Of a stretch of DNA of 9,613 bases, positions 1 through 5,946 are shown piece by piece; positions within the stretch are counted from its first letter, which is position 1; the number at the start of each line of letters is the position of its first letter. Below the pieces are notes generated by a model. That model was not told the origin of the DNA. It saw only the letters and a list, made by a program, of their open reading frames with translations, and searched no databases. A program made the position numbers and the translations under genes. Source of the DNA: Cytophagales bacterium (GTDB lineage Bacteria > Bacteroidota > Bacteroidia > Cytophagales > ES-bin-26); contig JACMKY010000296.1 of the NCBI GenBank assembly GCA_014379925.1, positions 1-9,613 of the forward strand, read 5' to 3'.

Positions 1-1152
1 GATAAAAAAGGCGATGCCCAACAGCGCGTACACCACCGCGACGGGGGGGCCATTGGATATTTCCGTATCAAAATGGACCTTGGCAAGCGGCTGCAACCGC
101 ACGGCAAACACGTCTCCCCGCTCGTCTGGCTGGGCGCCCTTCTTTTTGAGATTCGCCAGATTGGCCGGAAAGTACTTTTGAGCAAACGCCTTTAACCGGT
201 TTTCGAACGTTGCCTGATCTACCCGGGGCGCCAATTTTACAAAAACCTGGTGTGATTTATTCTCCCACTTGTTTTGATCCGCGCGGTAATTGGGAAAATT
301 CTCCATCCGGATCAAGGCTTCGTATCGGATGGACGAATTCTGCGGGGCATCTGCCAACACGCCGGTCACCAGGTATCCCTTTTGATTGCCTTCGCTGCCG
401 ACCAGCAATTGTTTGCCCAGGGGGTCTTCGTTGCCAAATACCGCCTTCGCCGTGCTTTCGCTGATGAGGATGCTGCTCAGATCCCGCAGGGCCGTTGCCC
501 GATCGCCTTTGAGGAGCGGGAAAGAAAAGATTTCCAGAAAATCCGGATCCGTCAGGTAGACCTCTTTATCCAAAGACTTCCCTTTGTATTCCACCAGGCT
601 CTTCCTCGCCGTCATGATTCTGGCGGCGGCTTCTATTTCCGGGTATTCGGCCTTCAAGGCCGGCGCCAGGGGCACGGGCATCCCACCGCTCCGATCCGCC
701 CTTTCCGGATCGTTGGAGAAAAAGTACGTCTGGAAAATACGGTCGCCATCCCGGTGAAAGGAATCGAAGGTGAGCTGCAAATAAGCCGTCAGAAATAAAA
801 ACAGACAGATGCAGAAGGCCACGGAAAGGCCCACCACGTGGATGGCGGCGTACGCTTTGTTTTTCCAGAGGTTACGCAAGGCGATGGTAAGGTAATTTCT
901 GAACATATTTGATTGGAACAAGGGAGTGGCAGGATAAGGAGTGGATTTTCGTCGAATGGCAAAGGGCCGCACGGAACTCAACACGTCCCGCGCGTAGCGT
1001 CGGCGGGCTCTTCGAATGCCCATCAGGGGAATGCGCTGGCGGAACAACTCGTCCAGATCGCCTTCCAGTTCTTCCACCAGGTGGGGGGCGCAGAAGCCGT
1101 GCAGCAGACGGGTGGCCCAGCGGGGCGGTTGGGGAGCCGGTGGCTTTTTCAC
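1..1152 (-). CDS. FtsX/MacB-type ABC transporter permease with N-terminal permease prefix domain (3' end missing)
   Basis: The first 384 codons of a membrane permease are present; the frame is open to the left edge and the C-terminal part lies outside. Residues 1-82 form a soluble prefix (residues 11-18 RWATRLLH, 24-31 LVEELEGD, 34-38 ELFRQ) of the kind annotated as permease prefix domain 2 in Bacteroidota. At residue 83 the usual start of such permeases appears (MFRNYLTIALRNLWKNKAY), then a transmembrane segment at about 101-126, a large periplasmic MacB_PCD-type domain, and the start of a second membrane segment at about 371-384. I chose the GTG at 1152 because it overlaps the PadR stop in a GTGA and includes the conserved prefix; the internal ATG at 906 would give a permease without it. 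MacB-family proteins usually couple ATP hydrolysis in a separate subunit to mechanical work on periplasmic substrates such as peptides, lipoproteins or drugs. No ATPase is visible, so the substrate is unknown. Family assignment is firm, function is not. Confidence 0.88.
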   Translation of the reverse strand, partial: MKKPPAPQPPRWATRLLHGFCAPHLVEELEGDLDELFRQRIPLMGIRRARRRYARDVLSSVRPFAIRRKSTPYPATPLFQSNMFRNYLTIALRNLWKNKAYAAIHVVGLSVAFCICLFLFLTAYLQLTFDSFHRDGDRIFQTYFFSNDPERADRSGGMPVPLAPALKAEYPEIEAAARIMTARKSLVEYKGKSLDKEVYLTDPDFLEIFSFPLLKGDRATALRDLSSILISESTAKAVFGNEDPLGKQLLVGSEGNQKGYLVTGVLADAPQNSSIRYEALIRMENFPNYRADQNKWENKSHQVFVKLAPRVDQATFENRLKAFAQKYFPANLANLKKKGAQPDERGDVFAVRLQPLAKVHFDTEISNGPPVAVVYALLGIAFFI

Positions 1153-1475
1153 GTCCAGGCAGTTTTCGGGATGGCTTCCCACATTTGGTTGCGCAACTGC
1201 CGTACCTCTTGCAGGGCCGTCCGACCGGCCACCGTCACTGAGTAGAGCCGCTTGCGGCGTCCGCCCCGCTCGGAGGTGGCGCCGCCCATCCGGGAGCTAA
1301 CCAAGCCCTTTTCTTCGAGCCGGTGCAGGGCCGAGTGCACCGCCCCCAGGTTCACCGAACGGCCCATCTGTCCTTCGATTTCGGTCGTAACGACTGCTCC
1401 GTAGGCGTCTCCCGACCGGATGGCCACGGCCAGCAACACCACTTCCTCAAATTCGCCCAAGTAAGTTCCTTTCAT
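1149..1475 (-). CDS. PadR-family winged-helix transcriptional regulator
   Basis: This 108-residue protein has the full short PadR layout: an N-terminal helix with LGEFEEVVLLAVA (residues 6-18), DAYGAVVTTEIE (23-34), the recognition helix region GAVHSALHRLEEKGLV (44-59) and the wing with RGGRRKRLYSVTVAG (70-84), then a short C-terminal dimerisation helix. PadR proteins are DNA-binding repressors that usually control a neighbouring transporter or enzyme and often respond to small hydrophobic molecules. Residue 47 is His where Tyr is usual in the GAVY motif. The stop codon overlaps the GTG start of the permease (GTGA), so the two are almost certainly co-transcribed and translationally coupled; the regulator probably controls this operon, including itself. 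The ATG at 1475 is chosen because it begins the conserved MKGTYLGEFE block. A Bacteroidota-type promoter lies just upstream. The ligand is not predictable. Confidence 0.93.
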   Translation of the reverse strand: MKGTYLGEFEEVVLLAVAIRSGDAYGAVVTTEIEGQMGRSVNLGAVHSALHRLEEKGLVSSRMGGATSERGGRRKRLYSVTVAGRTALQEVRQLRNQMWEAIPKTAWT

Positions 1476-1493
1476 CTGACTTAGTTAGTTGCG

Positions 1494-1526
1494 TAAATGT
1501 ACAACAAATGAAGGACCAAGGTCAAA
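1494..1526 (-). promoter_or_regulatory. candidate promoter of the PadR-permease unit
   Basis: On the minus strand TTTG (1523-1526) is followed after 21 bases by TACATTTA (1494-1501), one base off the Bacteroidota -7 consensus TAnnTTTG with its -33 TTTG. The box ends 18 bases before the PadR ATG. A short direct repeat AACTAACTAA lies between box and start and could be part of an autoregulatory operator. This is motif matching only. Confidence 0.4.
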
Positions 1527-1579
1527 AAGGTCACTGGGGGTTCTTTAGGCCGGTTTTCTTCAGGGGATACGCCCCCGTA

Positions 1580-1599
1580 GGTGTTCGGAAACGAACACC
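1580..1599. repeat. perfect 8-bp inverted repeat with GAAA tetraloop
   Basis: GGTGTTCG (1580-1587), GAAA (1588-1591) and CGAACACC (1592-1599) form a perfect stem closed by a GNRA-type loop on the plus strand. A run of five T starts 10 bases after the stem, too far for a classic plus-strand terminator. It could instead be an 18-20 base operator dyad about 105 bases upstream of the PadR ATG, or a structured piece of RNA. Confidence 0.55.
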
Positions 1600-1700
1600 C
1601 AACTGTCCGTTTTTAGCAGGCAAGGCCAGAGAATGGCAAAAAAAGAATTGAGAAAGCAGTGTTTTTGGTAACGGGAATCGGTTTCAAATGGCCTCAGTCT

Positions 1701-1737
1701 ACTCCCTGCCAGGGTCGGATTGATCCCGGCAGGGAGT
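1701..1737 (-). terminator. terminator-like hairpin downstream of prfA
   Basis: ACTCCCTGCC (1701-1710) pairs perfectly with GGCAGGGAGT (1728-1737); the 17-base loop can add three more pairs (GGG 1712-1714 with CCC 1725-1727). It lies about 73 bases after the prfA stop, in the right place to end the prfA transcript. No T-run follows on the minus strand, so a canonical intrinsic terminator is not shown. Confidence 0.5.
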
Positions 1738-1809
1738 GTATGTTCCTGGCATCTGAATGAGGTAGCTTACGGAAAGGACAAGTCCAGCGATCTGATAAAC
1801 TTCCTTCCC

Positions 1810-2880
1810 TCACATCGCTCCTTCCTTCATCTTCTCGGCGTTTTCGGCGATGCGAAGTTGTTCCATAAAGTCTTCCACGTCGCCATCCATCACGGCGGAG
1901 AGGTTGTGGACGGTGAAGCCGATGCGGTGATCCGTCACGCGGCCCTGCGGGTAGTTGTAGGTGCGGATCTTGTCGGAGCGGTCGCCGCTGCCCACCATGG
2001 AGCGGCGTTGGGCACCCACTTCGTCGTGGTGCTTCTGCCATTCGATTTCGTAGATGCGGGAACGGAGCACCTTCAGCGCCTTCTCGAAATTCTTCATCTG
2101 GGATTTCTCGTCCTGACACTGCACCACAATGCCCGAAGGAATGTGGGTGAGCCGAATGGCGGATTTGGTGGTGTTCACCGACTGTCCGCCCGGTCCGGAA
2201 GCGCAGAAGATGTCCTTGCGGATATCGTTCATGTTGAGGTCCACTTCCACTTCTTCCGCTTCGGGCAGCACGGCCACGGTGGCCGCCGAGGTGTGTACGC
2301 GGCCCTGGGTTTCGGTGGTCGGCACGCGCTGCACGCGGTGCACGCCCGATTCAAACTTCATCAGCCCGTACACGTCTTCGCCCGATACGGTGGAGATGAT
2401 TTCCTTGTAGCCGCCCGCGGCGCCTTCGGCAAAATCGAGCGTTTCCATGCGCAGCCCTTTTTTCTCGCAGAACCGCTGGTACATCCGGTAGAGATCACCG
2501 GCGAAGAGGGCAGCCTCGTCGCCCCCCGTGCCGGCCCGGATTTCCAGGACCACGTTTTTGCTGTCGTTGGGGTCTTTGGGAACGAGCAGGTCGCGGATGG
2601 CTTCTTCCATCGCTTCCCGCCGGGTAGTTAGTTCTTCGAGTTCGGCCTTGGCCAGTTCACGGAAGTCCGGATCCTTTTCCGTTTCCAGCATGTGCCGGGC
2701 GCTGTCCGTGTTTTGCAGCAGCAGTGAGTAAGCATTGTACCGCGTCACGATCTTCTCCAAATCCTTGTATTCCTTGCTGAGTTTGGAGAACTTCTGCATA
2801 TTCGTTACCGCCTCCGGTTGCACAATGAGTTGTGCAACCTCCTCAAAACGCTGCTTGATGGCTTCCAACTTGTCGATCAT
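1810..2880 (-). CDS. prfA: peptide chain release factor 1 (RF1)
   Basis: This 356-residue protein is full length for RF1. It recognises UAA and UAG stop codons in the ribosomal A site and triggers hydrolysis of peptidyl-tRNA. The N-terminal helical domain covers about residues 1-100. The codon-recognition tripeptide of the P-x-T class is PTT at 187-189, in the block VQRVPTTETQGRVHTSA (183-199), which separates RF1 from RF2 (SPF). The catalytic GGQ is at 231-233 in SGPGGQSVNTTKS; its glutamine is normally methylated by PrmC, which is not in this window. The C-terminal block RTYNYPQGRVTDHRIGFTVHN (306-326) is typical. The start ATG at 2880 gives the usual MIDKLEAI beginning. It stands alone on the minus strand, divergent from the YfiR-like gene, with a good promoter motif 29 bases upstream. 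It is an essential housekeeping gene with nothing broken. Confidence 0.98.
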   Translation of the reverse strand: MIDKLEAIKQRFEEVAQLIVQPEAVTNMQKFSKLSKEYKDLEKIVTRYNAYSLLLQNTDSARHMLETEKDPDFRELAKAELEELTTRREAMEEAIRDLLVPKDPNDSKNVVLEIRAGTGGDEAALFAGDLYRMYQRFCEKKGLRMETLDFAEGAAGGYKEIISTVSGEDVYGLMKFESGVHRVQRVPTTETQGRVHTSAATVAVLPEAEEVEVDLNMNDIRKDIFCASGPGGQSVNTTKSAIRLTHIPSGIVVQCQDEKSQMKNFEKALKVLRSRIYEIEWQKHHDEVGAQRRSMVGSGDRSDKIRTYNYPQGRVTDHRIGFTVHNLSAVMDGDVEDFMEQLRIAENAEKMKEGAM

Positions 2881-2908
2881 ACGGCTGATTCGGATAAGTA
2901 TTTGCCCA

Positions 2909-2916
2909 CAAAGGTA
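2909..2916 (-). promoter_or_regulatory. prfA promoter, -7 element
   Basis: TACCTTTG on the minus strand is an exact match to the Bacteroidota -7 consensus TAnnTTTG, ending 28 bases before the prfA ATG, which fits a short leader. No TTTG is found at the expected -33 position, where the sequence is GC-rich; the strong hairpin at 2941-2967 begins just beyond it. Confidence 0.55.
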
Positions 2917-2940
2917 CTAAATAATCCGCCTCCCCGGTTG

Positions 2941-2967
2941 CCGCGCCGACCCCGGGAGTCGGCGCGG
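2941..2967. repeat. strong 10-bp GC hairpin in the divergent region
   Basis: CCGCGCCGAC (2941-2950) is the exact reverse complement of GTCGGCGCGG (2958-2967), with a 7-base loop. Both flanking genes point away from it, so it cannot end either of their transcripts. It sits immediately upstream of the prfA promoter position. Confidence 0.6.
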
Positions 2968-3085
2968 GTTCAGACAACTGATTCAACCGTTCACGAAAAA
3001 CCGGAGAGCGGCTCCCCTTTTCAGGCAAAAATTTCCCGAGTAAGAAATCCGCGGCAATCGAATGTCATTCGTAGCGGGGACTGCC

Positions 3086-3093
3086 TATTTTTG
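3086..3093 (+). promoter_or_regulatory. candidate promoter -7 element for the YfiR-receptor unit
   Basis: TATTTTTG matches TAnnTTTG exactly. It would give a leader of about 140 bases containing the ATTTATCA repeats. No -33 TTTG is seen, but a small dyad CGAAT/ATTCG (3059-3071) lies there. A second, weaker box TACCTTTT is at 3182-3189, nearer the gene, so the true start of transcription is uncertain. Confidence 0.35.
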
Positions 3094-3126
3094 ACCCCTG
3101 GACAAGATGGCTTGGGGGCGTACGGG

Positions 3127-3226
3127 GGATTTATCACGCAACCGGATTAAAATCGTGCATCCAGTGATTACGCTGATAAATTACCTTTTCGGAGTGCAAA
3201 GGATTTATCATTCAACCAGCTTAAAA
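3127..3226 (+). repeat. imperfect 26-base direct repeat with three copies of ATTTATCA
   Basis: Two 26-base copies start at 3127 and 3201, 74 bases apart, and agree at 22 of 26 positions: both share GGATTTATCA, then CAACC, then TTAAAA, with the mismatches between these blocks. The core ATTTATCA (3129-3136 and 3203-3210) occurs a third time inverted as TGATAAAT at 3174-3181, which can pair with the last copy across a 21-base loop. The second long copy ends 11 bases before the ATG of the YfiR-like gene. The array is placed as an operator or leader structure would be. Confidence 0.6.
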
Positions 3227-3237
3227 ATCATTCCGCA

Positions 3238-3762
3238 ATGAAAACGAAAGAACTACCCCGTATTTTTTTGACCGCGTTGTTGTTGCTAACCGGGCTCTGC
3301 CGGGTACAGGCCCAAACCAGCGACTACCGGTTCCATTCCGTCTTTATGTACAACTTCACCAAATACATTCAATGGCCGGCGGCGGCCCAGACGGGTGACT
3401 TCGTGATCGGCGTAATGGGAAACTCGTCCATCATCGCCGAACTGGAGAAGATGGCGACCAACAAAACGGTGGGCCAACAGAAAATCGTGGTCAAAAAATT
3501 CAGGAACGTAGCCGACATCAGCAATTGTCAGATGCTGTTCATTCCCAGCGCCGACAACGTGGATTTTGAAGCGGCGTTGGCCAAACTAAGCGGTAAATCT
3601 ACCCTGATTCTGACCGACAAAGACGGATTGGGGCGGAAAGGCAGTGGCATCAACTTCGTGCTGGTGAATGGCAAGTGGAAGTTTGAACTCAACAAGGATG
3701 CTACGCAGAATGCGGGCCTGAAGGTATCGCAGGAGTTGAGCCGATTGGCCATTTTATTGTAA
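3238..3762 (+). CDS. YfiR-like (DUF4154) secreted protein
   Basis: This 174-residue protein begins with a signal peptide (hydrophobic core about 9-20, probable cleavage after VQA at residue 25). The mature part matches the YfiR/DUF4154 family: YRFHSVFMYNFTKYIQWP (30-47) at the start, FVIGVMG (55-61), QKIVVKKF (81-88), a CQMLFIPSA stretch (97-105), and the end block INFVLVNGKWKFELN followed by AGLKVSQELSRLA. In Pseudomonas, YfiR is a periplasmic repressor that binds the sensor domain of the diguanylate cyclase YfiN and releases it under envelope or redox stress. Here the partner is likely the receptor encoded 19 bases downstream, which has the same membrane-HAMP layout but no GGDEF domain. Only one cysteine (97) remains after signal removal, so disulphide-based control as in Pseudomonas YfiR would need a different arrangement. 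The ATG at 3238 is the only sensible start for the signal peptide. Family is clear, partner is inferred. Confidence 0.9.
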   Translation: MKTKELPRIFLTALLLLTGLCRVQAQTSDYRFHSVFMYNFTKYIQWPAAAQTGDFVIGVMGNSSIIAELEKMATNKTVGQQKIVVKKFRNVADISNCQMLFIPSADNVDFEAALAKLSGKSTLILTDKDGLGRKGSGINFVLVNGKWKFELNKDATQNAGLKVSQELSRLAILL

Positions 3763-3781
3763 ATATCCGCGAGTTAATTTT

Positions 3782-5716
3782 ATGAGCGCCAAGAAATTCA
3801 ATATAAGCATTGGTCAAAGGATTACCGGTGGATTTCTAATCCTCATCGTGGTTTTCACGCTCAATGCGGGCCTAAGTATCTACACCGTCAGCCAGAGCGG
3901 TTCGATCATCCAGCAATCCTGGCGGGTCATCAACCCTTCCCGGGATGCGTTGAGCAAGATGAAGCTGCTGGTGACCAACGCGAAGATGTACGGCACCAAC
4001 TGGGTTTTTCTGCCGAGCAACACCGAAGACAAAGAAGCCCTCAAAAGGCTTCACGAAACCGATTATCCCCGCCTGAAGAACCAGCTCGACTCGCTGAAAA
4101 AGGAGTGGCGGGACACCACCCAGGTCGTTCGGCTGGATTCCATCTTCTCCGTTTTCGAGGCCGTACTCCTGAGCGAAAAGAGGATCATGGACAAGATGGT
4201 TACCTTCGAGAATTACGAAGACCCGGAAGTTAAATTTGAGGCTTCCAACGCCATCGACTCCGAGGTGCTGCCCAAATCAGCCTGGGCCATCCGGAAAACG
4301 GATGAACTGCTGACCGAGAAAATCAAGGAAGCCCAGGGAGCCTCGGCCAGCCTGATCGCCTCCTTCAATACCCTCCGCCTCATTACCATCAGCCTGGGGC
4401 TGGCGGTGATTCTGGTGGGAATCGCGGCGGCCCTGTTGATCACCCGTTCGATCACCAAACCCATTGGGTACATCAAGAACATCATCCAGCAACTGGGCAA
4501 GGGCGAACTGCCCCAGGATAGCCAGAACCACTTCAACGGCGACGAGATGGGCGAAATGGCCGAAGCCGTGGAAAAACTGGTGGTGGGCTTGCGTTCCACT
4601 TCGCAGTTTGCCGAAGGCATTGGCCAGGGAAGCTACCAGGCCGAATTCACGCCGCTGAGCGAAAACGACGTGTTGGGAAATGCCCTTATCGAGATGCGTA
4701 ACAACCTCCAGAAAGTGGCCGAAGACGACAAGAAGCGGAACTGGGCCACGGAGGGAATGGCTATTTTCGGGGAAATCCTCCGCAAGCACAACGCCGACAT
4801 CACCCGCCTTTCCGACGAAATCATCTCCAACCTGGTCCGGTACACCAAGGCCAACCAGGGCGGTTTGTTCATCGTCAACGACGAAAACGAGCAGGAACCC
4901 TACCTGTACCTCGCGGCTTGCTACGCCTGGGACAAGAAGAAATACCTCGAACAGAAGGTTTACCTGGGCGACGGCCTCACCGGACAGGCGTGGCAGGAAA
5001 AGGAGACGACCTACCTGACTGAAGTACCCGACCAGTACATTTACATCACGTCGGGGTTGGGTGAAGCCAATCCCAGGAGCATCCTCATCGTGCCGCTCAA
5101 AGTCAATGAACAAGTGTACGGAGTGGTGGAAATCGCTTCGTTCAACGAGTTTTCGCCGCACGAACAGGAATTCGTGGCGCGCATTGCCGAAAGCATTGCC
5201 TCCACCATTTCAACGGTGAAAATCAACCAACGCACCCAGGGGCTGCTGGACGAGTCCACGCAGATGACGGAACAGATGCGGGCGCAAGAAGAAGAGATGC
5301 GGCAGAACATGGAAGAACTGCAAGCCACCCAGGAAGAAATGCAGCGGTCGCAACGGGACACCCAGGACCGGGAGGCGGTCTTCTACCGTATCCAGTGCAT
5401 CCTGGAGACGGATGCTCAGTTCCGCATCACCCTGGCTACGCCGGCGTTGCTCGCCCGCCTGAAAAACAGTGCCAGCGATCTGCTGGGCGCTTCAGTGGAA
5501 ACGCTCTTTGCCGACGCCGGACAATTCGAACCGGTGAAGCGGGCGGTGAGTCAGGAGACTTCCTGGTCGGGAACGGTGCACCTGAAAGACAAGCACAACG
5601 AACCGGTCTGGTTCCAGCTTTCCGTTTTTCCACCGGAGGGGACCTCCGATGACGCCGCTAAGCTCCTGTTCCTGCTCAACGACCTGAGTGAATTGCAGCT
5701 GAAGCCGGTCGGGTAG
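3782..5716 (+). CDS. membrane receptor with HAMP, GAF, coiled-coil and PAS-like domains, no output domain
   Basis: This 644-residue protein has transmembrane helix 1 at about 16-36, an extracytoplasmic helical sensor (about 37-196, four-helix-bundle style), transmembrane helix 2 at about 198-221, and a HAMP domain at about 222-275 (SITKPIGYIKNII, then DEMGEMAEAVEKL), with a possible second HAMP-like helix pair to 312. A GAF domain follows at about 326-480, with the Bacteroidota-type block ANQGGLFIVND, GDGLTGQAW, ITSGLGEANPRSILIVPLKV and ASFNEFSPHEQEFV. Residues 485-530 are a charged coiled coil (EQMRAQEEEMRQNMEELQ), and 535-640 look like a PAS fold ending in LFLLNDLSELQL. I see no histidine kinase, GGDEF, EAL, SpoIIE phosphatase, or DNA-binding part, and it ends cleanly at a TAG. 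It probably senses through YfiR and passes the signal by protein contact. The start ATG has no Shine-Dalgarno, only TTAATTTT before it. Co-transcription with the YfiR-like gene is very likely from the 19-base gap. Confidence 0.9.
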   Translation: MSAKKFNISIGQRITGGFLILIVVFTLNAGLSIYTVSQSGSIIQQSWRVINPSRDALSKMKLLVTNAKMYGTNWVFLPSNTEDKEALKRLHETDYPRLKNQLDSLKKEWRDTTQVVRLDSIFSVFEAVLLSEKRIMDKMVTFENYEDPEVKFEASNAIDSEVLPKSAWAIRKTDELLTEKIKEAQGASASLIASFNTLRLITISLGLAVILVGIAAALLITRSITKPIGYIKNIIQQLGKGELPQDSQNHFNGDEMGEMAEAVEKLVVGLRSTSQFAEGIGQGSYQAEFTPLSENDVLGNALIEMRNNLQKVAEDDKKRNWATEGMAIFGEILRKHNADITRLSDEIISNLVRYTKANQGGLFIVNDENEQEPYLYLAACYAWDKKKYLEQKVYLGDGLTGQAWQEKETTYLTEVPDQYIYITSGLGEANPRSILIVPLKVNEQVYGVVEIASFNEFSPHEQEFVARIAESIASTISTVKINQRTQGLLDESTQMTEQMRAQEEEMRQNMEELQATQEEMQRSQRDTQDREAVFYRIQCILETDAQFRITLATPALLARLKNSASDLLGASVETLFADAGQFEPVKRAVSQETSWSGTVHLKDKHNEPVWFQLSVFPPEGTSDDAAKLLFLLNDLSELQLKPVG

Positions 5717-5946
5717 CGTCGAAGAAGGATGCGTACTGGTTGCGGCGGTTGCCGTTCGTTGGCTTGTTACGGACCGGCGCAATTTTAAATTACGGAAGAA
5801 AAAGACTTCATAGCGGGGCCTTGTGGAAGATCCGGGTAATCTCCGGTGGTTGAGTTATTCCAATTGCCATCGGCCAGCCCGAACCTATCCCCGGCAAAAT
5901 CGTTAACTTGCCAACGCGGTTGACGCCTGAATTCCCCATCAATACG

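Larger units (their letters stand above)
1476..1809. other. 334-base intergenic region between prfA and the PadR gene
   Basis: No convincing coding frame is present. The region holds the candidate PadR promoter near 1494-1526, a perfect 8-base-pair hairpin with a GAAA loop at 1580-1599, a 10-base-pair terminator-like hairpin at 1701-1737, and a small palindrome GGAC-AA-GTCC at 1776-1785 just behind the prfA stop. The rest has no structure I recognise. Confidence 0.6.
2881..3237. other. 357-base divergent intergenic region between prfA and the YfiR-like gene
   Basis: No gene is supported here. From left to right it holds the prfA -7 box, a 10-base-pair GC hairpin at 2941-2967, a small dyad CGAAT-GTC-ATTCG at 3059-3071, a TATTTTTG box on the plus strand at 3086-3093, and a repeated ATTTATCA motif in three copies at 3129-3210. 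It is therefore likely to be the control region of both flanking transcription units. Confidence 0.6.

Noticed and set aside
1694..2119. 141-codon open frame on the minus strand at the end of prfA
   Set aside because: It is an alternate frame of prfA with Arg/Pro-rich content and no domain signature.
1720..2631. 303-codon open frame on the plus strand
   Set aside because: It is antisense to prfA, and its long run without stops follows from the GC-rich codon pattern of prfA. The translation resembles no known protein.
4277..5161. 294-codon open frame on the minus strand
   Set aside because: It lies wholly inside the receptor gene, which has clear HAMP and GAF motifs; the opposite frame has no recognisable domain.
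5717..5946. Search for a promoter, terminator or riboswitch before the haem gene
   Set aside because: Only short weak dyads were found (CGGC-GGTT-GCCG at 5743-5754; GGCAA/TTGCC at 5893-5912). There is no TAnnTTTG box and no T-run, so nothing is strong enough to annotate.
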